DNA of 64,000 nt. Origin: UBA1822 sp963615055. GTDB lineage: Bacteria > Bacillota > Negativicutes > Veillonellales > Dialisteraceae. The stretch spans positions 18,484 to 82,483 of the forward strand of contig CAVEFO010000004.1 in NCBI GenBank assembly GCA_963615055.1, in the 5' to 3' direction. Shown here in pieces: positions 25,433 through 34,208 of the stretch (within the stretch, counting starts at the first letter, position 1; each line of letters opens with the position of its first letter). A program made the translations under genes and the position numbers. The notes under the pieces were generated by a model. The model made no database searches and was not told where the DNA came from. It saw only the letters and a program-made list of their open reading frames with translations.

Positions 25433-25640
25433 TCCTATTTCCTTTGGTTTCAAAACTCACACAGCTTGCATTTCCTTGTACAGAAAAAGAATTGATTGAA
25501 GAGAATTGAGAACAAGTGTCGTCCGTAAAGGATTTTTATAAAACACGGCGAAGCCGCTTCGCTTTCCCTCCATTCCGGCAGCAATTTTTTTGCACAAATG
25601 CCGCCAAAGAAAAGCACAAATCCGCCGAGCCCCTCAATTC
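25433..25640. repeat. AT-rich heptad element between plsC and ispH-S1
   Basis: Near 25485-25515 are AGAATTGATTGAAGAGAATTGAGAAC-type words. At 25600-25660 the motif GCCGCCAAAGAAAAG...CCTCAATTCTCAATTCTGCCC repeats the one found before both toxin-antitoxin modules and runs into the plsC 3' end. The core has ACGGCGAAGCCGC-type hairpins. No gene is seen. Confidence 0.5.
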
Positions 25641-26294
25641 TCAATTCTGCCCTTCCTTCTCAATTCTGCCCTTTCCCGAATCGTCCCCGCATTCCCTACC
25701 ATATTCTTCCCTCATGGAAACAAGGGCCGCGCGAACTTTTTCGTTGAGTTCGGTAATGGCTTCCGGCGATGTTTTCTGTTTCGTAACGGGAATCGGTTTC
25801 CCGAAAATCACGGCGAGCGGTCCTTTTTTCTTCGGGAAGGTCTCTGAGCCGATGACGGCGACGGGCAAAACGGGCGTGCCGGTCATGAGGGCGAGGCTGG
25901 CCATGCCATCGTGAAAGCGACCGATTTTATTACCGCGCACTCTTGTCCCTTCCGGAAAAATGCCGAGCGGCTCTCCGTTTTTGATTTCTTTCATCGCTTG
26001 GCGAATCGCGGCGCGATCAATGCTCCCGCGCTTGACGGGAAATGTCCCGAAGAAACGAAGAATCGGTGCCAAAATCGGTTTCTTGAATAATTCTTCCTTC
26101 GCCATGTAGTGCACAATCCGCGGCGAACAAATTCCAATGAGCGGCGGATCGAAATTGCTTTTGTGATTCGGCGCAACGATGACGGCGCCTTCTTTCGGGA
26201 TATTCTCGACGCCTTCGCAGCGAAGTCCTTTCACCGTGAAGAAATAAAATCCCAGCGTAGCACGCAGAAACGCATAGATACAGGCTCGCAGCAT
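25641..26294 (-). CDS. plsC: 1-acyl-sn-glycerol-3-phosphate acyltransferase
   Basis: This 217-residue membrane-associated enzyme makes phosphatidic acid. The catalytic NHKSNFD (H44, D49) and the substrate motif FPEGTRVRG near residue 115 are intact, and a hydrophobic N-terminal helix is present. The start at 26294 is chosen for GGGAG upstream and family fit. It begins 2 bp after the cmk stop, as in many Firmicutes. The C-terminal end overlaps AT-rich heptad repeat DNA. Confidence 0.92.
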   Translation of the reverse strand: MLRACIYAFLRATLGFYFFTVKGLRCEGVENIPKEGAVIVAPNHKSNFDPPLIGICSPRIVHYMAKEELFKKPILAPILRFFGTFPVKRGSIDRAAIRQAMKEIKNGEPLGIFPEGTRVRGNKIGRFHDGMASLALMTGTPVLPVAVIGSETFPKKKGPLAVIFGKPIPVTKQKTSPEAITELNEKVRAALVSMREEYGRECGDDSGKGRIEKEGQN

Positions 26295-26296
26295 GG

Positions 26297-26965
26297 TCAG
26301 TCTCCCATCTTGTTTCGGCAAATATCGCGAATGGCCGCCGCTGTCTCCGCCAGTGTCCAATCGCTGTTGTCCAAAGGAATGGCATCCTCGGCCGGCCGAA
26401 GCGGCGATGTGGCGCGTGTACTGTCTTTTTCGTCCCGCTCCCGGATATCTGCCTCAATCTCTTCCACCGTGATTGACGGATTTTTTTCTTTCATTTCTTC
26501 GAAACGGCGAAGAGCCCTCACGTGAGGCGAGGCCGTCAAAAAAATTTTCACGTCCGCGTGGGGCAAGACGACGGTGCCGATGTCACGACCGTCGAGCACC
26601 GTGCCGCCCGCCGCCGAGAGTTTCCGCTGCAAATCCACCATGCGCGTGCGGATTTCCGGAATGGCGGAAACGGAAGAAACGGCAGCCGATACTTCCGGTG
26701 TCCGCAAATATTCCGTCACTTCTTTTTCGTCAAGAAACACGCGCATCGTGTCCTCACCGGGCAATACGCGCATGGAAACGGTCTCGGCCATGCGGACAAT
26801 CGCCGCCGCGTCCGAAAGCCCGCGCCGCAGGGATTCATACGTGAGCGCCCGGTACATCGCACCGGTATCGAGATATGTATATCCCATTTCTTTGGCCAAG
26901 ATTTTGGCGACGCTGCTTTTCCCCGCGCCGGCCGGGCCGTCAATGGCAATCGATAAGCGTTTCAT
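26297..26965 (-). CDS. cmk: Cytidylate kinase
   Basis: This 222-residue enzyme phosphorylates CMP and dCMP. P-loop GPAGAGKSS (10-18), the YLDTGAMYRA substrate segment, GRDIGTVV and a lid region are all present. The start codon overlaps the stop of the upstream flavoprotein gene by 4 bp. It sits in the cmk-plsC-ispH/S1-der chain. Confidence 0.95.
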   Translation of the reverse strand: MKRLSIAIDGPAGAGKSSVAKILAKEMGYTYLDTGAMYRALTYESLRRGLSDAAAIVRMAETVSMRVLPGEDTMRVFLDEKEVTEYLRTPEVSAAVSSVSAIPEIRTRMVDLQRKLSAAGGTVLDGRDIGTVVLPHADVKIFLTASPHVRALRRFEEMKEKNPSITVEEIEADIRERDEKDSTRATSPLRPAEDAIPLDNSDWTLAETAAAIRDICRNKMGD

Positions 26966-28215
26966 CCAAATGTCCCTCCCGCCGCCGACGTCCCGGCGAC
27001 AAATCCCGTCGAAAACGCGGCTTGCAAATTGTAGCCGCCGGTGTACGCATGAATGTCCAGCACTTCACCGGCCAAATACAGCCCCTGCACGAGTTTGGAT
27101 GCCATGGTCGCGGCATCCGTTTCCTTTACCGACACGCCGCCCGCCGTCACAATGGCCTCTTCGATAGGCCGCGTCGCCGTGATCGTGAGCGGCATATGCT
27201 GCAGGCTGTAGCGCAAATTCGTCCGCAAATGTTTTGTGAGCGACGCCGCCGGCATGTCTTCCGGAATATCCGAAAGGCGCAATATGACGGAAATCAGCCG
27301 CTGCGGCAATAAATCGACCAATGCATTTTTCATCTGCTTTCCGTGATGCGTTTCCAAATCGCGCAAAATTCGCGCATCGAGCGTTTCCTCCGACAGCGCC
27401 GGTTTCAAATTGATTTCCCCTGTGACCGCGTGCCCCTCGGAAAGCCAAAGGGAAACGGCGTCGGAGAGCATGAGAACGATGGGCCCCGATACGCCGAAAT
27501 GCGTGAAAAGCATCTCGCCCATTTGCGCCGCCTTTCGCCGCCCGCCCGCCGAAACAGTGAGCGTCACATTTTTAAGCGAAAGTCCTTGCAATTCTTTGCA
27601 ATATGTTTCCTTGCATACGAAAGGAATGAGCGCGGGGCGAATCGTCCGAATCGTGTGCCCGAGCGCCGCTGCCATGCGGTACCCGTCGCCCGTCGAGCCC
27701 GTCCGGGGGTACGACGCACCGCCCGTCGTCAGAATGACCGCATCGGCCGCATACGTCTTGCGCGCCGTCGCCACGCCCGTCACGTGACCCGCCTCCCGTA
27801 TGACGGACACCGCCGGCTCCTCCAAATGCAAATCGACACCTGCCGCCGCCAATTTTTTCATGAAAAGGTGCCGCACTTCCTGGGCATCCTCGCTTTTCGG
27901 AAACACGCGCCCGCCGCGCTCTGTAATCGTTTCCATTCCCCACGAGCCCAAGAGAGCCAGCAAATCTTGATTGAAGAATTTTTGATAGGCACTGTATAGG
28001 AAACGACCGTTCCCCGGCGTTTTTTCGATGAAATCGGCAATCGGCGCCGCATTTGTCAAATTGCAACGGCCTTTTCCCGTGATGCCCATTTTAAGTCCGA
28101 CGCGATCCATTTTCTCCAAAAGCGTAACGCGCGCGCCGCACTCCGCCGCCCGAATGGCCGCCATGAGCCCCGCGACGCCGGCACCGATCACGACGACATT
28201 ATTCGTAGAGCGCAT
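26962..28215 (-). CDS. FAD-dependent oxidoreductase, HI0933/YhiN family
   Basis: This 417-residue flavoprotein has an N-terminal Rossmann motif GAGVAGLMAA (12-21), the GKGRCNLTN segment and the C-terminal GGVSVKETD...GLYLAGEVLDI...GGYNLQAA block that marks this family. The physiological reaction is not established for the family. It overlaps the upstream pseudouridine synthase by 17 bp and cmk by 4 bp, so it is co-expressed with them. Confidence 0.88.
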   Translation of the reverse strand: MRSTNNVVVIGAGVAGLMAAIRAAECGARVTLLEKMDRVGLKMGITGKGRCNLTNAAPIADFIEKTPGNGRFLYSAYQKFFNQDLLALLGSWGMETITERGGRVFPKSEDAQEVRHLFMKKLAAAGVDLHLEEPAVSVIREAGHVTGVATARKTYAADAVILTTGGASYPRTGSTGDGYRMAAALGHTIRTIRPALIPFVCKETYCKELQGLSLKNVTLTVSAGGRRKAAQMGEMLFTHFGVSGPIVLMLSDAVSLWLSEGHAVTGEINLKPALSEETLDARILRDLETHHGKQMKNALVDLLPQRLISVILRLSDIPEDMPAASLTKHLRTNLRYSLQHMPLTITATRPIEEAIVTAGGVSVKETDAATMASKLVQGLYLAGEVLDIHAYTGGYNLQAAFSTGFVAGTSAAGGTFG

Positions 28216-28921
28216 ACAATTTCCCGACTTCTTCCCGTGACAGCGACCGGTACGCGCCCTTCGCGAGCCCGTCCGGCGTCAAAAACGAATATTTCACCCG
28301 CTTCAGAGCGAAAACAGGGAAATGAAACGCCTCCATCATGCGGCGAATTTCCCGATTTTTTCCTTCCCGAAGCGTCATGCGAACCTGCGTCCGATTGCGC
28401 GGCGCGTCATAGTCCAACACTTCGACCTCGCAAGGTGCCGTGCGGCCGTCTGCGAGCTGCACGCCCTTGGCCATCGTCTGCGCCAATTTCTCCGAAAATT
28501 TCCCACGCACCGTCACTTCGTACACCTTCGGCACGCCCTTGGACGGATGCGTCAAAATATAATCCAATTTCCCGTCATTCGTGAGAATCAACAGCCCTTC
28601 CGTGTGATAATCCAGCCGCCCGACGGGAAAAATCCGCTCCCGCACACGCGGAAAGAAATCGAGCACCGTGCGCCGCCCCGCCGGATCCGAGACAGATGTA
28701 ATCGTGCGGTCCGGTTTATAAAAAAGGAAATAGCGAAGCGGCTCCACGCGAATCGCCACGCCGTCCGCCTCAATACGATCCCGCCGGATATCCGCCTCCG
28801 TCCCGAGCGTGCGGACGACTTTCCCATTCACCGTGACGCGCCCCGCCGCGATCATATCCTCCGCTTTCCGACGCGATGCCACACCGGCACGGCTTAAAAT
28901 TTTTTGCAAACGCTCTTTCAA
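28199..28921 (-). CDS. rluB: Ribosomal large-subunit pseudouridine synthase, RluB/RsuA family
   Basis: This 240-residue protein has an N-terminal S4 RNA-binding domain (about 3-50) and a catalytic domain with the GRLDYHTEGLL motif, where Asp is the nucleophile. The likely start is TTG at 28921, which overlaps the scpB stop in the form TTGA, with GGAAGGGGA upstream; a longer ATG frame to 28954 would lie deep inside scpB. The scpA-scpB-rluB order is widely conserved in Firmicutes. Confidence 0.9.
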   Translation of the reverse strand: MKERLQKILSRAGVASRRKAEDMIAAGRVTVNGKVVRTLGTEADIRRDRIEADGVAIRVEPLRYFLFYKPDRTITSVSDPAGRRTVLDFFPRVRERIFPVGRLDYHTEGLLILTNDGKLDYILTHPSKGVPKVYEVTVRGKFSEKLAQTMAKGVQLADGRTAPCEVEVLDYDAPRNRTQVRMTLREGKNREIRRMMEAFHFPVFALKRVKYSFLTPDGLAKGAYRSLSREEVGKLYALYE

Positions 28922-29451
28922 AACAAATCCCCTTCCGTCATGCGCGCGGCCCATTTCTCCTGCAATTCTTTCACATCCGAAAGACCGGTCGCCGCCAAAA
29001 AACGCTTCGTCGTCCCGTAAAGAATCGGCCGCCCCAAAGTCTCTTCCCGGCCGCGCTCCTCCACCAAATCTTTTTCCATGAGCGAAGCTAAAATTCGTCC
29101 TGCCGAGACGCCGCGAATCCGCTCAATCTCCGCGCGTGTCACCGGTTCTTTCGCCGCCACAACCGCCAACGTTTCCATCGCCGCCGCCGACAGCGTCCCT
29201 TCCTTTCCGCAGGACACCGAAAGCCACGCGTCGTATTCCGATTTCGTCGCAAGCGAAACCCCCGCGCCCGTCTCCCGAAGGCAAATGCCGACGTCCTCCC
29301 CGGCATACCGCGCCGCAAGCAGATCGAGCGCTTCCCGCACACGCGCCTCGCTCTCCCCCGTCACGCGCAAAAGCTCCGCCGGCTTGACGGGCTGACCCTG
29401 TATAAACAAAAAAGCCTCCAGCAAAGCTGCCAGACGTTTCCCGGCCTCCAT
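28918..29451 (-). CDS. scpB: Segregation and condensation protein B
   Basis: This 177-residue double winged-helix protein is a partner of ScpA and SMC in chromosome condensation. The N-terminal LLEAFLFIQGQPVKPAELL and the ETLAVVAxKEPVTRAEIExIRGV region are typical. It has an AAAAAGGAGG ribosome site and begins 59 bp after scpA. Translation is coupled to rluB. Confidence 0.93.
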   Translation of the reverse strand: MEAGKRLAALLEAFLFIQGQPVKPAELLRVTGESEARVREALDLLAARYAGEDVGICLRETGAGVSLATKSEYDAWLSVSCGKEGTLSAAAMETLAVVAAKEPVTRAEIERIRGVSAGRILASLMEKDLVEERGREETLGRPILYGTTKRFLAATGLSDVKELQEKWAARMTEGDLF

Positions 29452-29510
29452 GCCGCCTCCTTTTTCTATTCCCTTTTTCTATTCCATGAAATATTAAAAC
29501 GCGCCGTCCA

Positions 29511-30221
29511 TCAGGCGTTTCCGAGCCGAATCGAAAGGCCTCCCGCCGCGTCTCTCATTTCTACTTCACCCGTCCGGATGAGCTCCAAGAGCGCGACCAA
29601 AGACACCGCAAGCGATAGACGCGAGCGTTGCCGCGAAAAGAAATCCCGAAGCGAACGCCATTCCCGCGCGGCCAAAAAAACGCGGAGATCTTCCGTTTTG
29701 TCCGAAAAGGAAACTTCTTCCGTTTCCATTTCGCGCGGCACCTCCGCCGCCCGCTCCTCGAAAAGCGAAGAAAGCGCCGAAAGCATTCGCGCCACAGGAA
29801 TCGTCCCGGCAAACGCCGCCATCCGCACCGTGCCGCCTTCCCGCCGACGATACGGCGCCTCTTTGTCCAGCAGCATCTCCACTTCCTCGCGAAGCTCTTT
29901 CATCCGCTTGAAATCTTCCAAAGACCGCGCCAATTCCACACGCGGATCCTCGTCGTCTTCCTCCGTCGTCTCGTCCGTATGACGCGGCAGCAGCATCCGC
30001 GACTTGATCCAAAGCAGCGTCGCCGCCATGGAAAAAAACGAACTTGCCAACGGCAAATCAAAACGCCTGGCCCGCTCCAGATATTCCAGATATTGGTCCG
30101 TAATCTCGTGAATCGGGATGTCGTGGATGTCGATGCGGTGCTTCGTCACCAAATGCAAAAGCAAATCCATCGGCCCTTCGTAAACGGGCAGCGCCACTGT
30201 GTACTCTTCGTTCTCGTCCAA
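29511..30221 (-). CDS. scpA: Segregation and condensation protein A
   Basis: This kleisin subunit of the SMC complex has about 236 residues. The N-terminal YEGPMDLLLHLV and the middle ATLLWIKSRMLLP are family signatures, and the C-terminal winged-helix region is complete. I place the start at TTG 30221 because GGGAGG lies 7 nt ahead. A GTG at 30227 is also in frame but lies against the ribosome site. Confidence 0.93.
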   Translation of the reverse strand: MDENEEYTVALPVYEGPMDLLLHLVTKHRIDIHDIPIHEITDQYLEYLERARRFDLPLASSFFSMAATLLWIKSRMLLPRHTDETTEEDDEDPRVELARSLEDFKRMKELREEVEMLLDKEAPYRRREGGTVRMAAFAGTIPVARMLSALSSLFEERAAEVPREMETEEVSFSDKTEDLRVFLAAREWRSLRDFFSRQRSRLSLAVSLVALLELIRTGEVEMRDAAGGLSIRLGNA

Positions 30222-30227
30222 GTGCAC

Positions 30228-30567
30228 CCCTCCCGTCTGCCGAAATTTTGCTCCATCGTTTCTGTTCCGCTGCCATTATACCATACGCCGGCACGAAAAA
30301 AGGCCGGAGCTCTCGCTTCGACCTCTCACGTCCATCAACCGTCATCCGTTTTCCGTTAACCGTTTACCGTCCATCTCATCTCCATGACAAACAACGCTTC
30401 GCACGCACGGTTCACGGTCAACGGTTCACGGCCCTCAGCACTATGTGACACCGGCAAGCCAATTTAAGCCCCATCAAGCCCGCCAACCACTCCCATATAG
30501 CGCAAAAGTTTCTCACGCACGGTTCACGGTCAACGGTCAACGGACAACGGACAGCGGACAGCGGCTC
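30228..30567. repeat. Intergenic gap with scpA promoter and family B element B1
   Basis: This gap of about 340 bp separates the ANTAR regulator gene and scpA. An extended -10 promoter for scpA (TGGTATAAT) is at 30283-30275. From 30340 a family B element follows: CCGTTTT, CCGTTAA, CCGTTTA, CCGTCCA heptads, a centre CATCTCCATGACAAACAA, then CACGGTT, CACGGTC, AACGGTT, CACGGCC. A second heptad run ACGGTCA...ACGGACA...GCGGACA ends at 30563 next to the ANTAR gene stop. The arms are complementary, so the transcript would fold strongly. No gene is seen. Confidence 0.7.
30275..30283 (-). promoter_or_regulatory. Extended -10 promoter of the scpA operon
   Basis: TGGTATAAT on the minus strand has the TGN extension, 48 nt before the scpA start. 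No good -35 box is visible, as expected for an extended -10 promoter. Confidence 0.5.
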
Positions 30568-31161
30568 TCATTCCTCCTTATTTTTCCGCGCCATAATTTC
30601 TTTGATAATTTTCTGCGCGACTTCGGAAACGGGGAGGCCTCGCTTCATGCTGGTGAGTTGCATTTTTCGGTGCGCCTCTTCTTCGCTGATGCCGTAATAA
30701 CTCATAAGGAGACTTTTCGCGCGGTCTATAATTTTGCGTCCCGCGAGTTCTCTCTCCACTTCGCGCGCGTGTGTCACGATTTCTTTTTTATGTACGAACT
30801 GCCCGACCGCCATTTCAATCGCCGGAAATAGGACGCGCTCGGAGACTGGTTTCATGACGTAGCCGAAAACGAAAGAATTTTTGGCGCGCTCAATCATGTC
30901 TTCGTCGCCGAAGGCCGTCAGAAGGACGACGGGCGCGAGATTGTCATGTGCCATCATTTTCGCCGCCGCAATCCCGTCGAGGCGCGGCATTTGCACATCC
31001 AAGATGACAAGATCCGGCTTCTTCTCGCGCACGAGATCCAGCGCTTCCACGCCGTCACCTCCGATACCGACGACCTCGTGACCGGCCTCTTCCAGCATTT
31101 CTTTCAAATCCATACAAATGAGCGATTCATCATCGGCAATCACAATGCGATACGGTTTCAT
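30568..31161 (-). CDS. ANTAR-domain response regulator (RNA-binding antiterminator)
   Basis: This 197-residue protein has a receiver domain at residues 1-120, with acidic pocket D10/D11, phospho-acceptor Asp55 and Lys in VMKPV. An ANTAR domain (about 135-190, AKSLLMSYYGISEEEAHRKMQ) follows. ANTAR proteins such as EutV bind paired hairpins in nascent mRNA and block termination. The cognate kinase gene is directly upstream (18 bp gap). The gene ends against a family B repeat. Confidence 0.92.
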   Translation of the reverse strand: MKPYRIVIADDESLICMDLKEMLEEAGHEVVGIGGDGVEALDLVREKKPDLVILDVQMPRLDGIAAAKMMAHDNLAPVVLLTAFGDEDMIERAKNSFVFGYVMKPVSERVLFPAIEMAVGQFVHKKEIVTHAREVERELAGRKIIDRAKSLLMSYYGISEEEAHRKMQLTSMKRGLPVSEVAQKIIKEIMARKNKEE

Positions 31162-31179
31162 GTTTTTTCTCCCATTCCG

Positions 31180-32592
31180 TTATTCCGCCGCTTCCATTTC
31201 CGAAAGCGGGCAGCAAATCCGTGCAACGACATGATTCTGTTCGTTTCCGAATTGAAACGTCCCTTTCAGCTCGATTTCCGTCAGCGTCTTCACAATCTGC
31301 AATCCCAAATCATATTGCTTATTTCCGAAATCCTCCGGCAAAAGGTTTCCGTCATTTTCGACGGTCACGCAAAGGGCGTCATTCTCCCGGCGCTCGGTGA
31401 GTGTCAGCGTGCCATGCTTTTGGCCTGAAAATCCGTGATCCAGCGCATTGTGAATGAGTTCATTGACGGCAATGGCGAGCGTCACGGCTTTTTCGGAAGA
31501 AACAACCAGCGGCGCTTGGCCCCAATCGGTGACGAGCTTGACACGAGAGGCCGCCGTGAGACTGTCCAGCGACAATTTGCAAAGGCGCGAGAGAAGCTCA
31601 TGCCAATCAACGGCTTCTCCGCTTTGCCTGGCCAAAATTTCATGAATTTGGGAAATACCCAAAATGCGGTCGACGGCGCGGCGGAGGGCTTCCTTCGTTT
31701 CCTCATTTTCCGCGCGGCGGCTTTGCATCCGCAAAATCCCCGCAATCGTATTCAAATTGTTTTTCACGCGATGGTGAATTTCTTTGATCACAGAATTTTT
31801 GACGAGAAGCTGCTGTTCTTTTTCACGCACGGCGGTGACGTCCGTCACAATCAGGAGCGTCCGCGCCACTTTCCCTTGCAAGAGAAGTGGCAGACCCCAC
31901 GCGGAAAGCGTAATCCCGCCGGTGTCTTCTTCCCCGGAAGCCGGGCGTCCCGTTTCCATGATCGTTTCCACAAGCGGCCAATGGACCATGACGCGCCCCA
32001 GCACATTTTTCTGTTCCGCCGCTTCTTTGTCAATGACGAGGCAGAGTCCGGAGGCAACATCGTTCGCGTACATGATGCGCCCCAGTGAATCCAAAATGAG
32101 GAGGCCGTCTTGAATTTTCGGCGTGTAGTAGGGCTCATCCAAGAGCGGCATTTGCAGCGCCATGTACGCCGTGTCAATCAAAACTTGCTGCTGCCTTTGC
32201 GAATGGGACATAAACGCGACGGCGGCAAAAGTCGTACCCGCGTTATCCAGAATCGGATAGGCCGTGACAGCGACATTTTTTCCGATCTCAAGCTCTTTTC
32301 GCCCGACGATTTTCTTTCCCGTCGCCAGCACGCTTTCCGCCAGCGCGACTTCATCCAAGAAATACACGTCACCGGCGTCAAAATACGGGCGATTCCCTGT
32401 AAAGGTCGGCACTGCTGTGTACAGAATGACCGCCATTTCTTCGTTTTTTCCCGCCGAAAGGACGATGATTTCTTCACGCGTCATGTCGGCGGCAAACTGC
32501 AATGCTTCCTGCATATTTCCCAAAATACGCATTTGCACGGCTGAGAGATTTGTCTTTTCGCGCGCCAGCGAATACAGCTCTTCTTTATCCAT
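31180..32592 (-). CDS. HisKA_2 sensor histidine kinase (EutW/PdtaS-like)
   Basis: This 470-residue kinase appears cytosolic because no membrane helix is seen. An N-terminal GAF-like sensor (about 1-150) is followed by a PAS-like domain (about 155-255). A HisKA_2 dimerisation motif EIHHRVKNNL (271-280, phospho-His 273 or 274) leads into an ATPase domain with N-box NELIHNALDHGF (377-388). The start ATG at 32592 overlaps the last codons of tsaD. Partner of the ANTAR regulator; the signal is unknown. This kinase-ANTAR pairing controls ethanolamine use in Firmicutes, but no eut genes are in view. Confidence 0.9.
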   Translation of the reverse strand: MDKEELYSLAREKTNLSAVQMRILGNMQEALQFAADMTREEIIVLSAGKNEEMAVILYTAVPTFTGNRPYFDAGDVYFLDEVALAESVLATGKKIVGRKELEIGKNVAVTAYPILDNAGTTFAAVAFMSHSQRQQQVLIDTAYMALQMPLLDEPYYTPKIQDGLLILDSLGRIMYANDVASGLCLVIDKEAAEQKNVLGRVMVHWPLVETIMETGRPASGEEDTGGITLSAWGLPLLLQGKVARTLLIVTDVTAVREKEQQLLVKNSVIKEIHHRVKNNLNTIAGILRMQSRRAENEETKEALRRAVDRILGISQIHEILARQSGEAVDWHELLSRLCKLSLDSLTAASRVKLVTDWGQAPLVVSSEKAVTLAIAVNELIHNALDHGFSGQKHGTLTLTERRENDALCVTVENDGNLLPEDFGNKQYDLGLQIVKTLTEIELKGTFQFGNEQNHVVARICCPLSEMEAAE

Positions 32593-33607
32593 GATAGGCG
32601 TCCGCTCGGAAAGGAAGGCGCGGGTCGGCATTGAGCGTCCACGGTGCGTAATCCCCGATTTGTGCCATGTAGTACGCGCGACAACCGATCATGGCGCCAT
32701 TGTCCGTGCACAGAATCGGATCAGGCCGACACAGCCGGACGCCGCGCGAAGCACACGCTGCCTCCAAAGCCCGGCGAAGGCCGCGATTGGCCGCAACGCC
32801 CCCCGCGAGCGCCACGGTCGAAAGCCCCGTCTTCTCGATAGCCGCCATGGTCTTGGAAACAAGGACATCCACCACCGTTTTTTGAAACGACGCCGCGACG
32901 TCTTCTTGGGAAACGGTTTCTTTTTTCATCTCCGCCGTGTGCAAATAATTGATCACCGCCGATTTCAGGCCGCTGAAAGAAAAATCAAAATTATGCTCTT
33001 TCGCCATGCCGACGGGAAAATGAATCGCATCGGGATTTCCTTTTTCCGCCAACGCATCGATGTGCGGCCCGCCCGGATAGGGATACCCCAGCACGCGCGC
33101 AATTTTATCAAACGCTTCGCCCGCCGCGTCGTCGCGGGTCTCACCCAAAAGTTTGAATGAATTGTAATCCTCAATCACGACGAGCATCGTGTGCCCGCCG
33201 GACACGACGAGGGAGAGAAACGGCGGCTCTAAATCCGGATATTGCAATAAATTGGCAAAGATATGCCCTTCCATGTGATTGACGGCGATGAGCGGCTTAT
33301 CCAGCGCCCATGCCGCCGCTTTGGCTGCCGCGACGCCGACCAAGAGCGCCCCGACGAGCCCCGGCCCTTTGGTGACGGCAATGGCGTCCGTTTCTTGCCA
33401 CGACATCCCCGCATCGGCAAGTGCTTTTTCCGCGACAGGCAGCACGTCTTCGATGTGATGACGCGACGCAATTTCCGGCACAACGCCGCCGAATTTTTGA
33501 TGCACGGGAACCTGCGAAGAAATGACATCGGACAAAATCCGACGCCCGTCCTCCACGACGGCGCAAGACGTCTCATCACAACTGGTCTCAAATGCTAATA
33601 TTTTCAT
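32585..33607 (-). CDS. tsaD: tRNA N6-adenosine threonylcarbamoyltransferase subunit TsaD
   Basis: This 340-residue ASKHA-fold protein is the catalytic subunit that transfers threonylcarbamoyl to A37 of ANN-decoding tRNAs. The N-terminal FETSCDETS and metal-binding HMEGH (H111, H115) motifs are present, as is the LVVSGGHTMLV segment. The start at 33607 has GGAAGGA 8 nt ahead; an ATG two codons upstream is too close to it. TsaB, TsaE and RimI are encoded just upstream in the same direction, with family B/C repeats between rimI and tsaD. Confidence 0.96.
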   Translation of the reverse strand: MKILAFETSCDETSCAVVEDGRRILSDVISSQVPVHQKFGGVVPEIASRHHIEDVLPVAEKALADAGMSWQETDAIAVTKGPGLVGALLVGVAAAKAAAWALDKPLIAVNHMEGHIFANLLQYPDLEPPFLSLVVSGGHTMLVVIEDYNSFKLLGETRDDAAGEAFDKIARVLGYPYPGGPHIDALAEKGNPDAIHFPVGMAKEHNFDFSFSGLKSAVINYLHTAEMKKETVSQEDVAASFQKTVVDVLVSKTMAAIEKTGLSTVALAGGVAANRGLRRALEAACASRGVRLCRPDPILCTDNGAMIGCRAYYMAQIGDYAPWTLNADPRLPFRADAYHG

Positions 33608-33764
33608 TCCCATTTCCTTCCTATCACTTTCCGTTTTCCGTTAACCGTTTTCCGTACTTCTCATCTCAATGACAAACAAAATTTCTCGCGCACGGTTCAC
33701 GGTCAACGGCCCACGGACAGCACTTCTATGTGAGCCCAAACTCATCAAGCCCTTTCAAGCCCTT
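33608..33764. repeat. Family B element followed by CTTTCAAGCC repeats between rimI and tsaD
   Basis: TTTCCGTTTTCCGTTAACCG arm (about 33627-33650) is followed by the centre CATCTCAATGACAAACAAA. The complementary CACGGTTCACGGTCAACGG arm (about 33691-33712) comes next. Then CATCAAGCCCTTTCAAGCCC-type 10-bp repeats run into the rimI stop. It lies within an otherwise tight minus-strand gene series. Confidence 0.65.
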
Positions 33765-34208
33765 TCAAAGCCCTTTCAAGCTTTTCCCCATAATATACCC
33801 ATCCTCTTTCGGCAAACTGTACACGCCTTTTCGGATGGCTTGCACTTTGAAACCGAATTTCCGGTACAATTCCTGCGCCGCGACATTGGAGACACGCACT
33901 TCCAAATAAATCAGCGACGCTTTCCGTAAAACGGCCTCTTCCTCCGTTTTCTCCATCAGCGCGGATGCGATGCCGTTTCTTCTCTCTTCTTTTCGAACAC
34001 CGATATTCACGAGCTGGAGCTCATCCTCCACGAACCAGAGGCACGCATAGCCCAAAATGCCGGATTCGCCTTCGGCGACCAGGTACAGGCTGTGCGGTTT
34101 TTCTATATCGGCCGCGACCGTCTCTTCCCGCCACGCATCGGAGAAACATTCCGTGCCGATTTCGTAAATCGTATGCGCATCGGAAATTGTCCCCTCCCGG
34201 ACTCTCAT
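33765..34208 (-). CDS. rimI: Ribosomal protein S18-alanine N-acetyltransferase RimI-type
   Basis: This 147-residue GNAT acetyltransferase has an acetyl-CoA loop V-R-K-E-E-R-R-N-G-I-A (around residue 80) and the C-terminal NVAAQELYRKFGFK signature. It likely acetylates the N-terminus of S18 or related targets. The start ATG overlaps the tsaB stop (ATGA). Position in the tsaE-tsaB-rimI-tsaD cluster is standard. Confidence 0.9.
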   Translation of the reverse strand: MRVREGTISDAHTIYEIGTECFSDAWREETVAADIEKPHSLYLVAEGESGILGYACLWFVEDELQLVNIGVRKEERRNGIASALMEKTEEEAVLRKASLIYLEVRVSNVAAQELYRKFGFKVQAIRKGVYSLPKEDGYIMGKSLKGL

